Below, piece by piece: positions 17,867-26,723 of a stretch of DNA of 64,000 nt. The stretch comes from Miltoncostaea sp050250915 (GTDB lineage: Bacteria > Actinomycetota > Thermoleophilia > Miltoncostaeales > Miltoncostaeaceae). The stretch lies in the NCBI GenBank assembly GCA_050250915.1, contig JBFWNT010000001.1:62001-126000 (forward strand), given 5' to 3'. Below the pieces are notes generated by a model. The model had not been told where the DNA came from. It did no database searches and was given only the letters and a program-made list of their open reading frames with translations. Numbering within the stretch: the first letter of the stretch is position 1; every line of letters starts with the position of its first letter. The position numbers and the translations under genes were made by a program.

Positions 17867-18821
17867 GGCGCACCCCGGGCGGCCCGGCGACGCGGCCCAC
17901 GCGGCGGGCGCCGGGCACGGCGGCGGCCGCGGCGTCGGCGTCGGCCTCGGCCACCACGAGGCACATGCCGAGCCCCATGTTGAAGGTGCGCCACGCCTCC
18001 GCGTCGTCCACCCGCCCGGTCGCCAGGATGGCGGCGATCGCGGGGCCCGGCTCCCACGATCTCGGTTCCAGGTCAGCGCCGAGGTGCTCCGGGAGGGCGC
18101 GGGGGAGGTTCTCGGGCAGCCCGCCGCCCGTGATGTGGGCGGCGGCGTGGACGTCGGCGGCCGCGCGCATCGCGGCGACCTCGTTGACGTAGAGGCGGGT
18201 GGGGGTCAGCAGCAGGCCGGGGTCGGGGGCGAGCGCCCCCGCGGCGACGAGCGCGCGGACCAGGGAGTAGCCGTTGCTGTGGACCCCGGAGGAGGGGATC
18301 CCCACGATCGCGTCGCCCTCCCGGACCCGGTGGGGTCCGAGCATCTCCGCGCGCTCGACGACCCCGGCCGCGAACCCGGCCAGGTCGAAGTGGCCGGGTG
18401 CGTAGAGCCCCGGCATCTCTGCGGTCTCCCCGCCGGCCAGGGCGCATCTCACGGCGGCGCAGGCGCCGGCGATGGAACGCACCAGCACCTCCGCCTCCCC
18501 GGGGTCGAGGCGTCCGACGGCCAGGTAGTCGAGGAACACGAGCGGCTGCGCGCCGGTGCACGCCATGTCGTTGACGCACATCGCCACCAGGTCCTGCCCC
18601 AGGCCGTCGATCCGCCCCAGTTCGCGGGCCAGCAGCAGCTTGGTTCCGACGCCGTCGGTGCAGGTCACCAGCATCGGCTCCCGCATCCCCGGCGGCAGGG
18701 GGTGCGCCGCGGCGAACCCGGTCTGCCCCCCGGCGATGAGCGACGCGATGGCCGCGGTGTGCCGCCCGGCGGCGTCCAGGTCGACGCCGGCGTCGCGGTA
18801 GGAGATGGACCGCTCGCTCAC
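17859..18821 (-). CDS. purM: phosphoribosylformylglycinamidine cyclo-ligase (AIR synthetase)
   Basis: The 320-residue product closes the imidazole ring to give AIR. Typical segments are YRDAGVDLDAAGRH, DGVGTKLLLARE, MCVNDMACTGAQPL, GGETAEMPGLY and the ATP/substrate loop GIPSSGVHSNGYSLVRAL. GTG at 18821 lies exactly 7 nt after TAGGCT (18829-18834, minus strand), so the purM-purN-purH operon probably has its own promoter and a leaderless message, separate from purD-purF. Confidence 0.96.
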   Translation of the reverse strand: MSERSISYRDAGVDLDAAGRHTAAIASLIAGGQTGFAAAHPLPPGMREPMLVTCTDGVGTKLLLARELGRIDGLGQDLVAMCVNDMACTGAQPLVFLDYLAVGRLDPGEAEVLVRSIAGACAAVRCALAGGETAEMPGLYAPGHFDLAGFAAGVVERAEMLGPHRVREGDAIVGIPSSGVHSNGYSLVRALVAAGALAPDPGLLLTPTRLYVNEVAAMRAAADVHAAAHITGGGLPENLPRALPEHLGADLEPRSWEPGPAIAAILATGRVDDAEAWRTFNMGLGMCLVVAEADADAAAAAVPGARRVGRVAGPPGVRRG

Positions 18822-18828
18822 GGTCCGA

Positions 18829-18834
18829 AGCCTA
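18829..18834 (-). promoter_or_regulatory. -10-like hexamer of purM-purN-purH
   Basis: TAGGCT ends 7 nt before the purM GTG. It supports a separate promoter for the second half of the purine cluster. Confidence 0.5.
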
Positions 18835-18986
18835 TTCGGGCGGGCCGCGCACGGCGGGTCGCGGGTGGCGGCCGCCCCTTGGAAAAAACCGCCGGGAACG
18901 GACGGATCGGGTGGATCGCCGACCCCGCCCCGCCCGCGAGGTGCAATTGAGGTCGCGGAGTCTCATTTGCATCCCGGGCCCCGGTG

Positions 18987-18992
18987 TAGCGT
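18987..18992 (+). promoter_or_regulatory. -10-like hexamer of the GFA-family gene
   Basis: TAGCGT ends 7 nt before ATG 19000, predicting a leaderless message. It lies in the purM/GFA divergent gap (18822-18999), which is otherwise without recognisable features. Confidence 0.5.
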
Positions 18993-18999
18993 CGCCGGC

Positions 19000-19419
19000 A
19001 TGGCGACGAGACTCACCGGGGGATGCGCCTGCGGCGCCGTGCGGTTCGTGATCGACGGGCCGCTGGGGCGGGCGACGTACTGCCACTGCACGCGCTGCCA
19101 GCGCCGGACCGGGACGGCGGCGTCGGCGAACGCGCGGGTCCCCCCGGACGGGTTGCGGATCACGTCCGGCGAGGACCGGACCGGCGCGTGGGAGCCCGAG
19201 GGCGGCTGGGCCAAGCTCTTCTGCCGCGACTGCGGCTCCGCCCTCTTCAGCCGCGACCCGCGCCGGCCGGAGCGGATGGGCGTCCGCCTCGGCACCATCG
19301 ACGGCGACCCCGGCGTCCGGCCCAGCGGCCGTCAGTTCACCGATTACGCCGCGCCGTGGGCGCCGGTCCCCGACGACGGGCTGCCCCGCTGGCCGGAGGC
19401 CCGGCCGGAGGGCGCCTGA
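19000..19419 (+). CDS. GFA (glutathione-dependent formaldehyde-activating) family protein
   Basis: The 139-residue zinc-binding protein shows GGCACGAVRF, CHCTRCQRRTG and LFCRDCGSALF, the Cys ligands of the Mss4-like GFA fold. The name is historical; most members have no proven formaldehyde activity. There is no SD before ATG 19000, in keeping with a leaderless start. It faces the vapC toxin gene tail to tail with a four-base gap and sits inside the otherwise minus-strand purine cluster. Confidence 0.85.
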   Translation: MATRLTGGCACGAVRFVIDGPLGRATYCHCTRCQRRTGTAASANARVPPDGLRITSGEDRTGAWEPEGGWAKLFCRDCGSALFSRDPRRPERMGVRLGTIDGDPGVRPSGRQFTDYAAPWAPVPDDGLPRWPEARPEGA

Positions 19420-19423
19420 CCGA

Positions 19424-19843
19424 TCAGGCCCGGAGCACCTCGACCTCGCCCTCGCGACCGAGGCCGGCCAGCGCCGAGTCGAAGGTGACGAGCGGCACGC
19501 CATGCCGGCGCGCGACCGCGAGCAGGAGCGCATCGGTGACCTGCCGGTGGCCGGTCACCGGCGGGACCAGCTCGTCGACCATCGACACGTCGTTGGCCAG
19601 GAAGCGGTGGCCCGCATCGGCGCGTAGGCCGGTCAGCACGGACCGGGCATCGGCCGGCGACAGGGCGGCGCCGACGGCCCGCGCGTTCGCGGACACGCGC
19701 ACGAACCCGGCCTCGGTCACCGGGCATGTGGCCCAGGCGCGTCCGGGTGCGGTGTCGAACCACCGCAGCATCGCGGCGTGGTGGATGTGGCGATTCCAGG
19801 CGAGCGCGACGAGCGCGTTGACGTCCAGGAGTGCCGTCGTCAG
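19424..19843 (-). CDS. vapC: VapC-type PIN-domain toxin, apparent CTG start
   Basis: The 139-residue PIN ribonuclease reads TTALLDVNALVALAWN at its start, with the first essential Asp in LLDVN, then CPVTEAGFVRV, a central TDALLLAVA and TFDSALAGL. VapC toxins cleave tRNA or rRNA when not bound by VapB. No ATG, GTG or TTG exists upstream of the first catalytic Asp; the only in-frame candidate is CTG at 19843, overlapping the antitoxin stop as CTGA. The nearest ATG (19771) would delete the first active-site strand. Either CTG is used or the toxin has lost its start. Confidence 0.85.
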   Translation of the reverse strand: MTTALLDVNALVALAWNRHIHHAAMLRWFDTAPGRAWATCPVTEAGFVRVSANARAVGAALSPADARSVLTGLRADAGHRFLANDVSMVDELVPPVTGHRQVTDALLLAVARRHGVPLVTFDSALAGLGREGEVEVLRA

Positions 19844-20064
19844 TCCTCGTCGAGCGCCCGGCGCACCATCTCGGGGGTGATGGCCGGCGCGTCCGGCGGC
19901 GACAGGATCACCGGGAACCTCCCGGTGGCATCCACCCGCGCGGGCGTGAGGCCACGTCGTGCGAGCTCGGAGATCACGGCCCCGATGGACTGCTTGCCAT
20001 CCGCGGCGATCTCCCTGGCGGCGCGCATCACATCATCGTCGATGTCGAGCGTCGTCCGCGCCAT
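19840..20064 (-). CDS. vapB: VapB-type ribbon-helix-helix antitoxin
   Basis: The 74-residue product begins MARTTLDIDDDVMRAAREIA, the beta strand and first helix of a ribbon-helix-helix DNA-binding domain, then SIGAVISELARRG. The Pro-rich C-terminus (LSPPDAPAITPEMVRRAL) would wrap the toxin. It is directly followed by vapC with a four-base overlap. A palindrome just upstream covers its probable -10 and fits autorepression. Confidence 0.9.
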   Translation of the reverse strand: MARTTLDIDDDVMRAAREIAADGKQSIGAVISELARRGLTPARVDATGRFPVILSPPDAPAITPEMVRRALDED

Positions 20065-20069
20065 GATGC

Positions 20070-20089
20070 GGTGATGCTAGCGCATCACC
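20070..20089 (-). promoter_or_regulatory. vapBC operator palindrome over the -10
   Basis: GGTGATGC and GCATCACC form perfect 8-bp arms around TAGC. On the minus strand the centre contains TAGCAT, a -10-like hexamer nine bases before the vapB ATG. A ribbon-helix-helix antitoxin dimer binding here would block the promoter. Confidence 0.6.
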
Positions 20090-20095
20090 GGACGC

Positions 20096-21556
20096 CTACC
20101 CCGTGACCGGGACGGCCACGGGGGCCGCGGGCGTCTCGAAGCGGAGCTTCCCCGACGAGTCGGGGACGGGGATCGGGTAGTCGCCGGTGAAGCAGGCCCG
20201 GCAGAAGCCCTCGGCGGGGGCGTCGACGGCGCGCTGGAGCCCCGCGAGCGACAGGTAGGCCAGGCTGTCGGCGCCCGTGAGGGCGGCGATCTCCTCGATC
20301 GACCGCCCCGCCGCCACCAGCTCGCTGCGGTCGGCCATGTCGATGCCGTAGAAGCACGGCCAGAGGATCGGCGGGCTCGAGATGCGCATGTGCACCTCGG
20401 CGGCGCCCGCGTCGAGCAGCATCTGCACGATCTTCTGGGTGGTGTTGCCGCGGACGATCGAGTCGTCGACCACCACCAGGCGCTTGCCCGCGATCACCGC
20501 CGGCAGCGGGTTGAACTTCAGCTTGATGCCCTGCTGGCGCATCGTCTGGTCGGGCTGGATGAAGCTGCGGCCCACGTACCGGTTGCGGACCACCGCTTCG
20601 GCGTACGGGATCCCCGACCGGGTCGCGAACCCGATCGCCGCGGGCGTGCCGCTGTCCGGCAGGCCCACCACCAGGTCGGCCTCGGCGGGGCTCTCGCCGG
20701 CGAGCTGCTCGCCCATCCGGTGGCGCGCCTGCCACACGGTCATCCCGTCCATCTCGGAGTCGGGCCGCGCGAAGTAGATGTGCTCGAAGACGCACAGGCG
20801 GGTGCCCTCCGAGGGCATCGCCTGCCGGCTCTGGATCCCCTCGGCGCTCAGGCGGACCGCCTCGCCGGGCAGCACGTCGCGCACGAACTGGGCGCCGATC
20901 TGGTCGAGGGCGCAGGTCTCGGACGCGACGCACCAGCCGTCGTCGTCGAGCTGGCCCAGCACCAGCGGCCGCACGCCGTGCGGGTCGCGGAACGCCACCA
21001 TCTCGGTGCCGGTGATGGCCACGGCGGAGTACGCGCCCACCAGGTGCGGCATCACCTCGCAGACCTGCCGCAGCAGGCTGCCCTCCTCGGCCGCGATCAT
21101 CGCCGCGATGATCTCGGAGTCGGTGCTCGCCCGTAGGTCCACGCCCTCCAGCTCCATCCGGGCGCGGAGCTCGCTGGTGTTGGTGAGGTTGCCGTTGTGG
21201 CCCAGCGCGACCAGGCCGCGGTCGCGCGTGTGGGTGACCGGCTGCGAGTTCTCCCACTTGTTGGCGCCGGTGGTGGAGTAGCGCACGTGGCCGATCGCCG
21301 CGCCGCCGGTCAGGCTCCGCAGCGAGGGCTCGTCGAACACCCCGGACACCAGGCCCAGGTCGCGCTGGACGGTCACCTGGCCCTGGTCGCTCACCGCGAT
21401 GCCGGCGCTCTCCTGGCCGCGGTGCTGCAGCGCGTGGAGGGCGTAGAACGTCAGCCGCGACACCTCGCGGCCCGGCGCGACGACGCCGAAGACGCCGCAC
21501 TCCTCGCGGGGCGCGTCGTCCAGGCGGTCCGCCTCGGCCTCCCCGGGCCCGCTCAC
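20096..21556 (-). CDS. purF: amidophosphoribosyltransferase
   Basis: The 486-residue product makes phosphoribosylamine from PRPP and glutamine, the first committed step. A short propeptide precedes the N-terminal nucleophile Cys in EECGVFGVV. The PRPP loop is VVVDDSIVRGNT. Cys in LCVFEHIYF, ILWPCFYG and FCRACFTG match the four [4Fe-4S] ligands of the Bacillus-type enzyme, so an oxygen-sensitive cluster is expected. GTG at 21556 overlaps the purL stop. Confidence 0.97.
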   Translation of the reverse strand: MSGPGEAEADRLDDAPREECGVFGVVAPGREVSRLTFYALHALQHRGQESAGIAVSDQGQVTVQRDLGLVSGVFDEPSLRSLTGGAAIGHVRYSTTGANKWENSQPVTHTRDRGLVALGHNGNLTNTSELRARMELEGVDLRASTDSEIIAAMIAAEEGSLLRQVCEVMPHLVGAYSAVAITGTEMVAFRDPHGVRPLVLGQLDDDGWCVASETCALDQIGAQFVRDVLPGEAVRLSAEGIQSRQAMPSEGTRLCVFEHIYFARPDSEMDGMTVWQARHRMGEQLAGESPAEADLVVGLPDSGTPAAIGFATRSGIPYAEAVVRNRYVGRSFIQPDQTMRQQGIKLKFNPLPAVIAGKRLVVVDDSIVRGNTTQKIVQMLLDAGAAEVHMRISSPPILWPCFYGIDMADRSELVAAGRSIEEIAALTGADSLAYLSLAGLQRAVDAPAEGFCRACFTGDYPIPVPDSSGKLRFETPAAPVAVPVTG

Positions 21557-23730
21557 GCCAGGGCCTCCGGCAGGCCGCGCTCGTAGGCCGCGCCGGCATC
21601 CGCCAGCGTGAGCGTGACCTCCACGTCCCCCACGTGGGCCGTCACCAGGTCGCCGCCGACGGTGCCGATGCGCCGCACGAGCACCCCCTCGGGGGCCATG
21701 GCCATCAGGGCGTCCGCCGCGGTGTCGTCGGCGACGGTCACCATCATCCGGCCGCCGCCCTCGCCGAACAGCGTCTCGTCGATCCGGCGGCCCTCGGCGA
21801 GCTGCACCACCGCACCGACACCCCCCGTCAGCGCCGACTCCGCCACGGCCACGGCCAGGCCGCCCCCCGACACGTCGTGGGCGCTCAGCAGCATGCCGTC
21901 GCCGGCCGCGCGCAGAACCAGGTCGATCGCCGCAACCTCACGCTCCACGTCGATGTCGGGCTGACCGCCCCCGATGCCACGCGCGTACTCGCTCCCGTCG
22001 AGGACGCCATCATCGCCGATCAGCAGGATGACATCCCCGTCAACGCCGAAGCCCTGACCCAGGCTCCGGTCGGCGCGGTCGAGCAGCCCCAGCATCCCCA
22101 CCACCGGGGTCGGAAGGATCGCCCGGGTGGCCGACTCGTTGTAGAGCGACACGTTGCCGGAGACGACCGGCACCCCCAGCGCCAGCAGGGCGTCGGACAT
22201 CCCGCCGATCGCCTCCGCCAGGCGCCACCCGGTGGACCCCTTCTCGGGGTTCGGGAAGTTCAGGCAGTCGGTCGCGGCGATCGGCCGCGCGCCCGTGCAC
22301 GCCAGGTTCCGCGCCGCCTCGAGCACCGACGCGCGGCCGCCCTGGCGCGGGTCGGCCTCGGTGTGGCGCTCCGCGCAGTCGGTCGTCAACGCGATCGCCC
22401 GGTCCGAGCCGGGCAGCCGCACCACGGCCGCGTCGCCGCCGGGGCGGCGGATGGTGTTGGCCCCCACCAGGTGGTCGTAGCGCTCGTAGATCCAGCGCCG
22501 GGAGGCCACGTTGGGCGACGCCAGCAGCGCGCGCCACGCGCCCGCCGGGTCGTCCGGCTCCTCCAGTGCCGCCAGGTCGAGGGGCGCCGGCCGCTCGGCG
22601 GGGGTGCGGGGCACCTCGTACACCGGCGCCTCGTCGGCCAGGAACCGCGCCGGCAGGTCGACCACCACCTCGCCGCCCGACCGCGCCACCAGGTTCTCGC
22701 CCTCCGTCACCCGCCCGATCGCGGTGGCGTCCAGGTCCCAGCGGCGGCAGGTGGCGATCACCTCGTCCAGGCGCTCGGGCGACACGACGGCCAGCATCCG
22801 CTCCTGGCTCTCCGACACCAGGATCTCCGCGGGGGCCAGCGCCTCGCGCAGCGGCACCAGGTCCAGGTTGATCTCCAGGCCCACGCGGCCCTTCGCCGCC
22901 ATCTCGCTCGCGGCGCTGGTGAGGCCCGCGGCGCCCAGGTCCTGGAGCGCCACGAAGGCCCCGGCGGCCCCCAGCTCGCGGCAGCAGTCCATGAGCTTGC
23001 GCTCCGTGAACGGGTCGCTGACCTGCACGGAGGGGCGCTTGTCCTCGTCCTCGTCCAGCTCCGCCGACGCCAGCACGCTCGCGCCGCCGATGCCGTCGCG
23101 GCCGGTCCTGTTGCCGAACAGCACCAGGGCGTTGCCCGGCCCGCTCGCGGCGGCGCGCAGCATCCCGTCGTGCGCCAGCACCCCGACGCACATCGCGTTG
23201 ACCAGGCACGACTCCTCGTACCGGTCGTCGAACCGCACCTCGCCGCCGACGGTGGGGACCCCGATGCAGTTCCCGTAGTGGCCGATGCCCGCGACGGCCC
23301 GGGTGAACAGGTGGCGGCTGCGCGGCGAGGCCAGCTCGCCGAAGCGCAGGCTGTCGAGCAGCGCGATCGGCCGCGCGCCCATCGCGATGATGTCGCGCAC
23401 GATCCCGCCGACGCCGGTGGCGGCGCCCTCGAACGGCTCCACCGCGGACGGGTGGTTGTGGCTCTCGATCTTCAGCGCCACCGCGATCCCGTCGCCCACG
23501 TCCACCACGCCGGCGTTCTCGCCGGGGCCCTGGAGCACACGCTCCCCCGCGGTGGGGAAGCCCTTCAGCAGCGGGCGGCTGTGCTTGTAGGAGCAGTGCT
23601 CGCTCCACATCAGGCTGAACATGACGAGCTCCGGGTCGGTGGGCTCGCGGCCCAGCAGCTCGGGGATGCGGGCGGCCTCGTCGTCGGTGAGGCCCAGCTG
23701 GCGGTGGCGGGGGAGGTCGGTGGTGCTCAT
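21553..23730 (-). CDS. purL: FGAM synthase, PurL subunit
   Basis: This 725-residue protein is the small PurL form that needs separate PurQ (glutaminase) and PurS. It contains MWSEHCSYKHS, the ATP-grasp-like KIESHNHPSAVEP and LGAAGLTSAASEMAAKG. It converts FGAR to FGAM. The ATG at 23730 overlaps the purQ stop (ATGA) and the stop overlaps purF, so the enzyme parts and PurF are translated from one message. Confidence 0.97.
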   Translation of the reverse strand: MSTTDLPRHRQLGLTDDEAARIPELLGREPTDPELVMFSLMWSEHCSYKHSRPLLKGFPTAGERVLQGPGENAGVVDVGDGIAVALKIESHNHPSAVEPFEGAATGVGGIVRDIIAMGARPIALLDSLRFGELASPRSRHLFTRAVAGIGHYGNCIGVPTVGGEVRFDDRYEESCLVNAMCVGVLAHDGMLRAAASGPGNALVLFGNRTGRDGIGGASVLASAELDEDEDKRPSVQVSDPFTERKLMDCCRELGAAGAFVALQDLGAAGLTSAASEMAAKGRVGLEINLDLVPLREALAPAEILVSESQERMLAVVSPERLDEVIATCRRWDLDATAIGRVTEGENLVARSGGEVVVDLPARFLADEAPVYEVPRTPAERPAPLDLAALEEPDDPAGAWRALLASPNVASRRWIYERYDHLVGANTIRRPGGDAAVVRLPGSDRAIALTTDCAERHTEADPRQGGRASVLEAARNLACTGARPIAATDCLNFPNPEKGSTGWRLAEAIGGMSDALLALGVPVVSGNVSLYNESATRAILPTPVVGMLGLLDRADRSLGQGFGVDGDVILLIGDDGVLDGSEYARGIGGGQPDIDVEREVAAIDLVLRAAGDGMLLSAHDVSGGGLAVAVAESALTGGVGAVVQLAEGRRIDETLFGEGGGRMMVTVADDTAADALMAMAPEGVLVRRIGTVGGDLVTAHVGDVEVTLTLADAGAAYERGLPEALA

Positions 23731-24353
23731 CCGAGGAGGCCCCGGAGCACGAGCTCCCCGTCGGTGGACCCGAGCAGCGGGTCGCACGCCTCCTCGGGGT
23801 GCGGCATGAGCCCCATCACGTTGCCCTCGGCGCTCGCGATGCCGGCGACCCGGTCGGTGGAGCCGAGCAGGTCCTCCCGGTAGCGCAGCACCACCCGGGC
23901 GGCGGCGGGGTCGCCGTACCAGGCGCCCTCGTTGTTCTTGATCGGGATGGAGATGACGTCGCCCGCGGCGCGCCCCGACGTCCACGGCGTCCCGTCGTCG
24001 TCGACCTCCAGGTCCATCTGGCGGCACACGAACGACAGCGTGGCGTTGCGGCGCAGCGCCCCCGGTAGCAGCCCCGCCTCGCACAGCACCTGGAAGCCGT
24101 TGCAGATCCCCACCACCCGGCCGCCGTCCGCGGCGTGGCGGCGCACCGCGCCCATCACCGGCGCCCGGCTGGCGATGGCGCCGCAGCGCAGGTGGTCGCC
24201 GTAGGAGAACCCGCCGGGGATGAGCACCGAGTCGGTGCCCTCCGGCAGCTCCGGGTCGGCGTGCCACGCCTCCACGGCCTCGGCGCCCAGGCCCTCCAGG
24301 GCGCGGGCGGCGCTGTCGTGGTCGAGCGACCCCGGGAAGCGCACGACGGCCAC
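23727..24353 (-). CDS. purQ: FGAM synthase, PurQ glutaminase subunit
   Basis: This is a class I glutamine amidotransferase of 208 residues from GTG 24353. It has VLIPGGFSYGDHLR, the nucleophile in GICNGFQVL, and GLMPHPE near the C-terminus with the His-Glu pair. It supplies ammonia to PurL. A CTG at 24362, overlapping the purS stop as CTGA and giving LTRVAVVRFPG, is an alternative start three codons longer and would follow the overlap habit of this operon. Confidence 0.95.
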   Translation of the reverse strand: MAVVRFPGSLDHDSAARALEGLGAEAVEAWHADPELPEGTDSVLIPGGFSYGDHLRCGAIASRAPVMGAVRRHAADGGRVVGICNGFQVLCEAGLLPGALRRNATLSFVCRQMDLEVDDDGTPWTSGRAAGDVISIPIKNNEGAWYGDPAAARVVLRYREDLLGSTDRVAGIASAEGNVMGLMPHPEEACDPLLGSTDGELVLRGLLG

Positions 24354-24358
24354 GCGCG

Positions 24359-24595
24359 TCAGGACCCCACCTCCACCGAGTAGTCCTCGATCAGGGCGTT
24401 CGCCAGGAGCTTCTCGCACATCGCGCGGGCCTGGCCGGCGGGGTCGTCGCCGTCGATCGCCAACTCGATGCGCTTGCCGATCCGCACCTCGCCCACGCCG
24501 TCGAACCCCAGCTGCGCGAGGGCGCCGGCCACGGCCTGGCCCTGCGGGTCCAGGACGCCGGCCTTCGGCATCACGGTCACCACCACCTGCGTCAC
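24359..24595 (-). CDS. purS: FGAM synthase, PurS subunit
   Basis: The 78-residue product is the small structural subunit that bridges PurL and PurQ. It starts VTQVVVTVMPKAGVLDPQGQ and includes LGFDGVGEVRIGKRIEL, both typical of PurS. GTG at 24595 overlaps the purC stop. Such short genes are easily missed, but position and length fit exactly. Confidence 0.95.
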   Translation of the reverse strand: MTQVVVTVMPKAGVLDPQGQAVAGALAQLGFDGVGEVRIGKRIELAIDGDDPAGQARAMCEKLLANALIEDYSVEVGS

Positions 24596-25431
24596 CCATG
24601 CACCTCCGTGATGCGGTCGTATGCCTCGCGGTAGCGGCGCCGGGTGCCGGCGACCACGTCGGGGGGGAGGTCCGGCGGGGGCGAGGCGTGGTCCCAGCCG
24701 ATCGCGTCGAGCCAGTCGCGCAGGTACTGCTTGTCGAACGAGGGCGGGGAGCCGCCCGGCGCCCAGCGGTCGGCCGGCCACAGGCGCGAGGAGTCGGGCG
24801 TCACCGCCTCGTCGCCCAGCACCAGCGTGCCGTCGGGGGCGTGGCCCATCTCGAACTTGGTGTCGGCCAGGATGATCCCGGCGCGCGCGCACCGCTCCGC
24901 CGCGCGGTCGTAGAGGGCCAGGGTGATCCGCTCGGCGTCGCGGAGCACGTCGCCGCCCACCAGGTCGGCCGCCTCGGCGCGCGTGATGTTCATGTCGTGC
25001 CCCTCGCTCGCCTTGGTGGCGGGCGTGAAGATCGGGCGCGGCAGGCGGTCGCCCTGGCGCAGGCCGTCGGGCAGGCGGTGGCCGCACACCTCGCCGGTGT
25101 CGATGTAGTCGCGCCACCCGGAGCCGATGAGGTAGCCCCGCGCGACGCACTCGATCGGCAGCATCTCGAGCCGGCGCACCAGCATCGCCCGCTCGCCCAC
25201 CACCTCGATCAGGTGGTTCGGGACGATGTCGGCCGTGCGGCCGAACCAGAACGCCGAGAGTGCCGTCAGGATCGCGCCCTTCCCGGGGATGGGTGTCGGC
25301 ATGATCCAGTCGTAGGCCGAGATGCGGTCGGTCGCGACGATCAGCAGGCGCTCGTCGTCCACCGCCCGCACCTGCCGCACCTTGCCCTCGAGGACCAGGG
25401 GGTACCCGTCGAGGGCGGTGGCGTCGATCAC
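24592..25431 (-). CDS. purC: SAICAR synthase
   Basis: The 279-residue ATP-dependent ligase joins aspartate to CAIR. The motifs VLEGKVRQVRAVDD, LLIVATDRISAYDW, IECVARGYLIGSGW and ILADTKFEMG are present, as is SFDKQYLRDWL. GTG at 25431 overlaps the purB stop. No purE or purK was found in the window, so the CAIR supply must be encoded elsewhere. Confidence 0.96.
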   Translation of the reverse strand: MIDATALDGYPLVLEGKVRQVRAVDDERLLIVATDRISAYDWIMPTPIPGKGAILTALSAFWFGRTADIVPNHLIEVVGERAMLVRRLEMLPIECVARGYLIGSGWRDYIDTGEVCGHRLPDGLRQGDRLPRPIFTPATKASEGHDMNITRAEAADLVGGDVLRDAERITLALYDRAAERCARAGIILADTKFEMGHAPDGTLVLGDEAVTPDSSRLWPADRWAPGGSPPSFDKQYLRDWLDAIGWDHASPPPDLPPDVVAGTRRRYREAYDRITEVHG

Positions 25432-26723
25432 AGGGCGGCGACCCGCTGCATCAGCTCGGGCACGTGCCGGGTGTACCACGCCGGGTCCAGCAGCTCGGCG
25501 AGATCATCCGCGGGGAGGACGGCCGTCACCTCCGCGTCCTGCGACAGCAGCTCGCCCAGGGGCCGCTCCTCGTCCCACGCGCGCATCGCGTTGCGCTGCA
25601 CCAGCGCGTAGGCCTGCTCGCGGGTGAGGCCCCGCTCCACCAGCCCCAGCAGCACCCGCTGCGAGTAGACGAGGCCGTGGGAGCTCTCCAGCACGGCGAG
25701 CATCCGGTCGGGGCGCACCACCAGGCCCTCCACCAGCGTCCGGGTGCGGGCGAGCATGTAGTCCAGCGCCAGGAACGCGTCGGGCAGGATGATCCGCTCC
25801 ACCGACGAGTGGGAGATGTCGCGCTCGTGCCACAGGGCGACGTCCTCCATCGCCGCGACGGCGTAGCCGCGGACCACCCGCGCCAGCCCCGACAGGCGCT
25901 CCGCCGTGATCGGGTTGCGCTTGTGGGGCATCGCGGAGCTGCCCTTCTGGCCGGCGGTGAACGCCTCCTCGGCCTCCCGCAGCTCGGTGCGCTGCAGGTG
26001 CCGCAGCTCCACGGCCAGCCGCTCGATCGAGCTCGCCGCCACGGCCAGCACGTTCACCAGGTGGGCCAGGCGGTCCCTGGCGACGACCTGGGTGGCGATC
26101 GGCTCGCCCTCGATGCCGAGCTCGTCCAGCACCCGCGCCTCGATCGCCGGGTCGAGCATCGCGTACGTGCCCACGGCGCCCGAGAGCTTCCCCACCGCGG
26201 CCGCGTCGATCGCCTCGGCCAGCCGCTCCTCGTTGCGCCGGCTCTCCAGCGCGTGGTTCGCGATCTTGAGCCCGAAGGTGGTGGGCTCGGCGTGCACGCC
26301 GTGGGTGCGGCCCACGCAGAGGGTGTCCTGGTGGCGCAGCGCCATGTCGCGCAGCACGGCGGTCAGCGCCGCCTGCTCGCCCAGGATCAGGTCGCCGGCG
26401 CGGCGGATCGCCAGGGCCAGGCCGGTGTCGAGGACGTCCGACGAGGTCATCCCGTAGTGGATCCACCGCGACGCGGGGCCCACCCGCTCGTTGACGTCGG
26501 TCAGGAAGGCCACGACGTCGTGGTTGGTGGTCCGCTCCAGCTCCTGGGTGCGCTCCACCGAGAAGGCGGCCCGCGCCTCGATCTGCTCCAGGTCGTCCGG
26601 CGGGATCACGCCGCGGGCGGCCCACGCGCGGCACACGGCCAGCTCCACCTCCAGCCAGCGGGAGAGCTTCGCCTGCTCGGTCCACAACGCGGCCATCGCC
26701 GGCCGCGAGTACCTCGGGATCAT
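25428..26723 (-). CDS. purB: adenylosuccinate lyase
   Basis: The 431-residue fumarase-superfamily enzyme acts twice in the pathway, on SAICAR and on adenylosuccinate. It begins MIPRYSRPAMAALWTEQAKL, with HYGMTSSDVLDTG, GRTHGVHAEPTTFG and the signature loop GSSAMPHKRNPI. ATG at 26723 overlaps the purD stop (ATGA). Full length. Confidence 0.97.
   Translation of the reverse strand: MIPRYSRPAMAALWTEQAKLSRWLEVELAVCRAWAARGVIPPDDLEQIEARAAFSVERTQELERTTNHDVVAFLTDVNERVGPASRWIHYGMTSSDVLDTGLALAIRRAGDLILGEQAALTAVLRDMALRHQDTLCVGRTHGVHAEPTTFGLKIANHALESRRNEERLAEAIDAAAVGKLSGAVGTYAMLDPAIEARVLDELGIEGEPIATQVVARDRLAHLVNVLAVAASSIERLAVELRHLQRTELREAEEAFTAGQKGSSAMPHKRNPITAERLSGLARVVRGYAVAAMEDVALWHERDISHSSVERIILPDAFLALDYMLARTRTLVEGLVVRPDRMLAVLESSHGLVYSQRVLLGLVERGLTREQAYALVQRNAMRAWDEERPLGELLSQDAEVTAVLPADDLAELLDPAWYTRHVPELMQRVAAL

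Noticed and set aside
18822..18999. Possible RNA gene or mobile-element scar in the purM/GFA gap (contains an A-run and an AT-richer patch).
   Set aside because: No tRNA-like fold, inverted repeats or transposase remains; promoter hexamers explain part of it.
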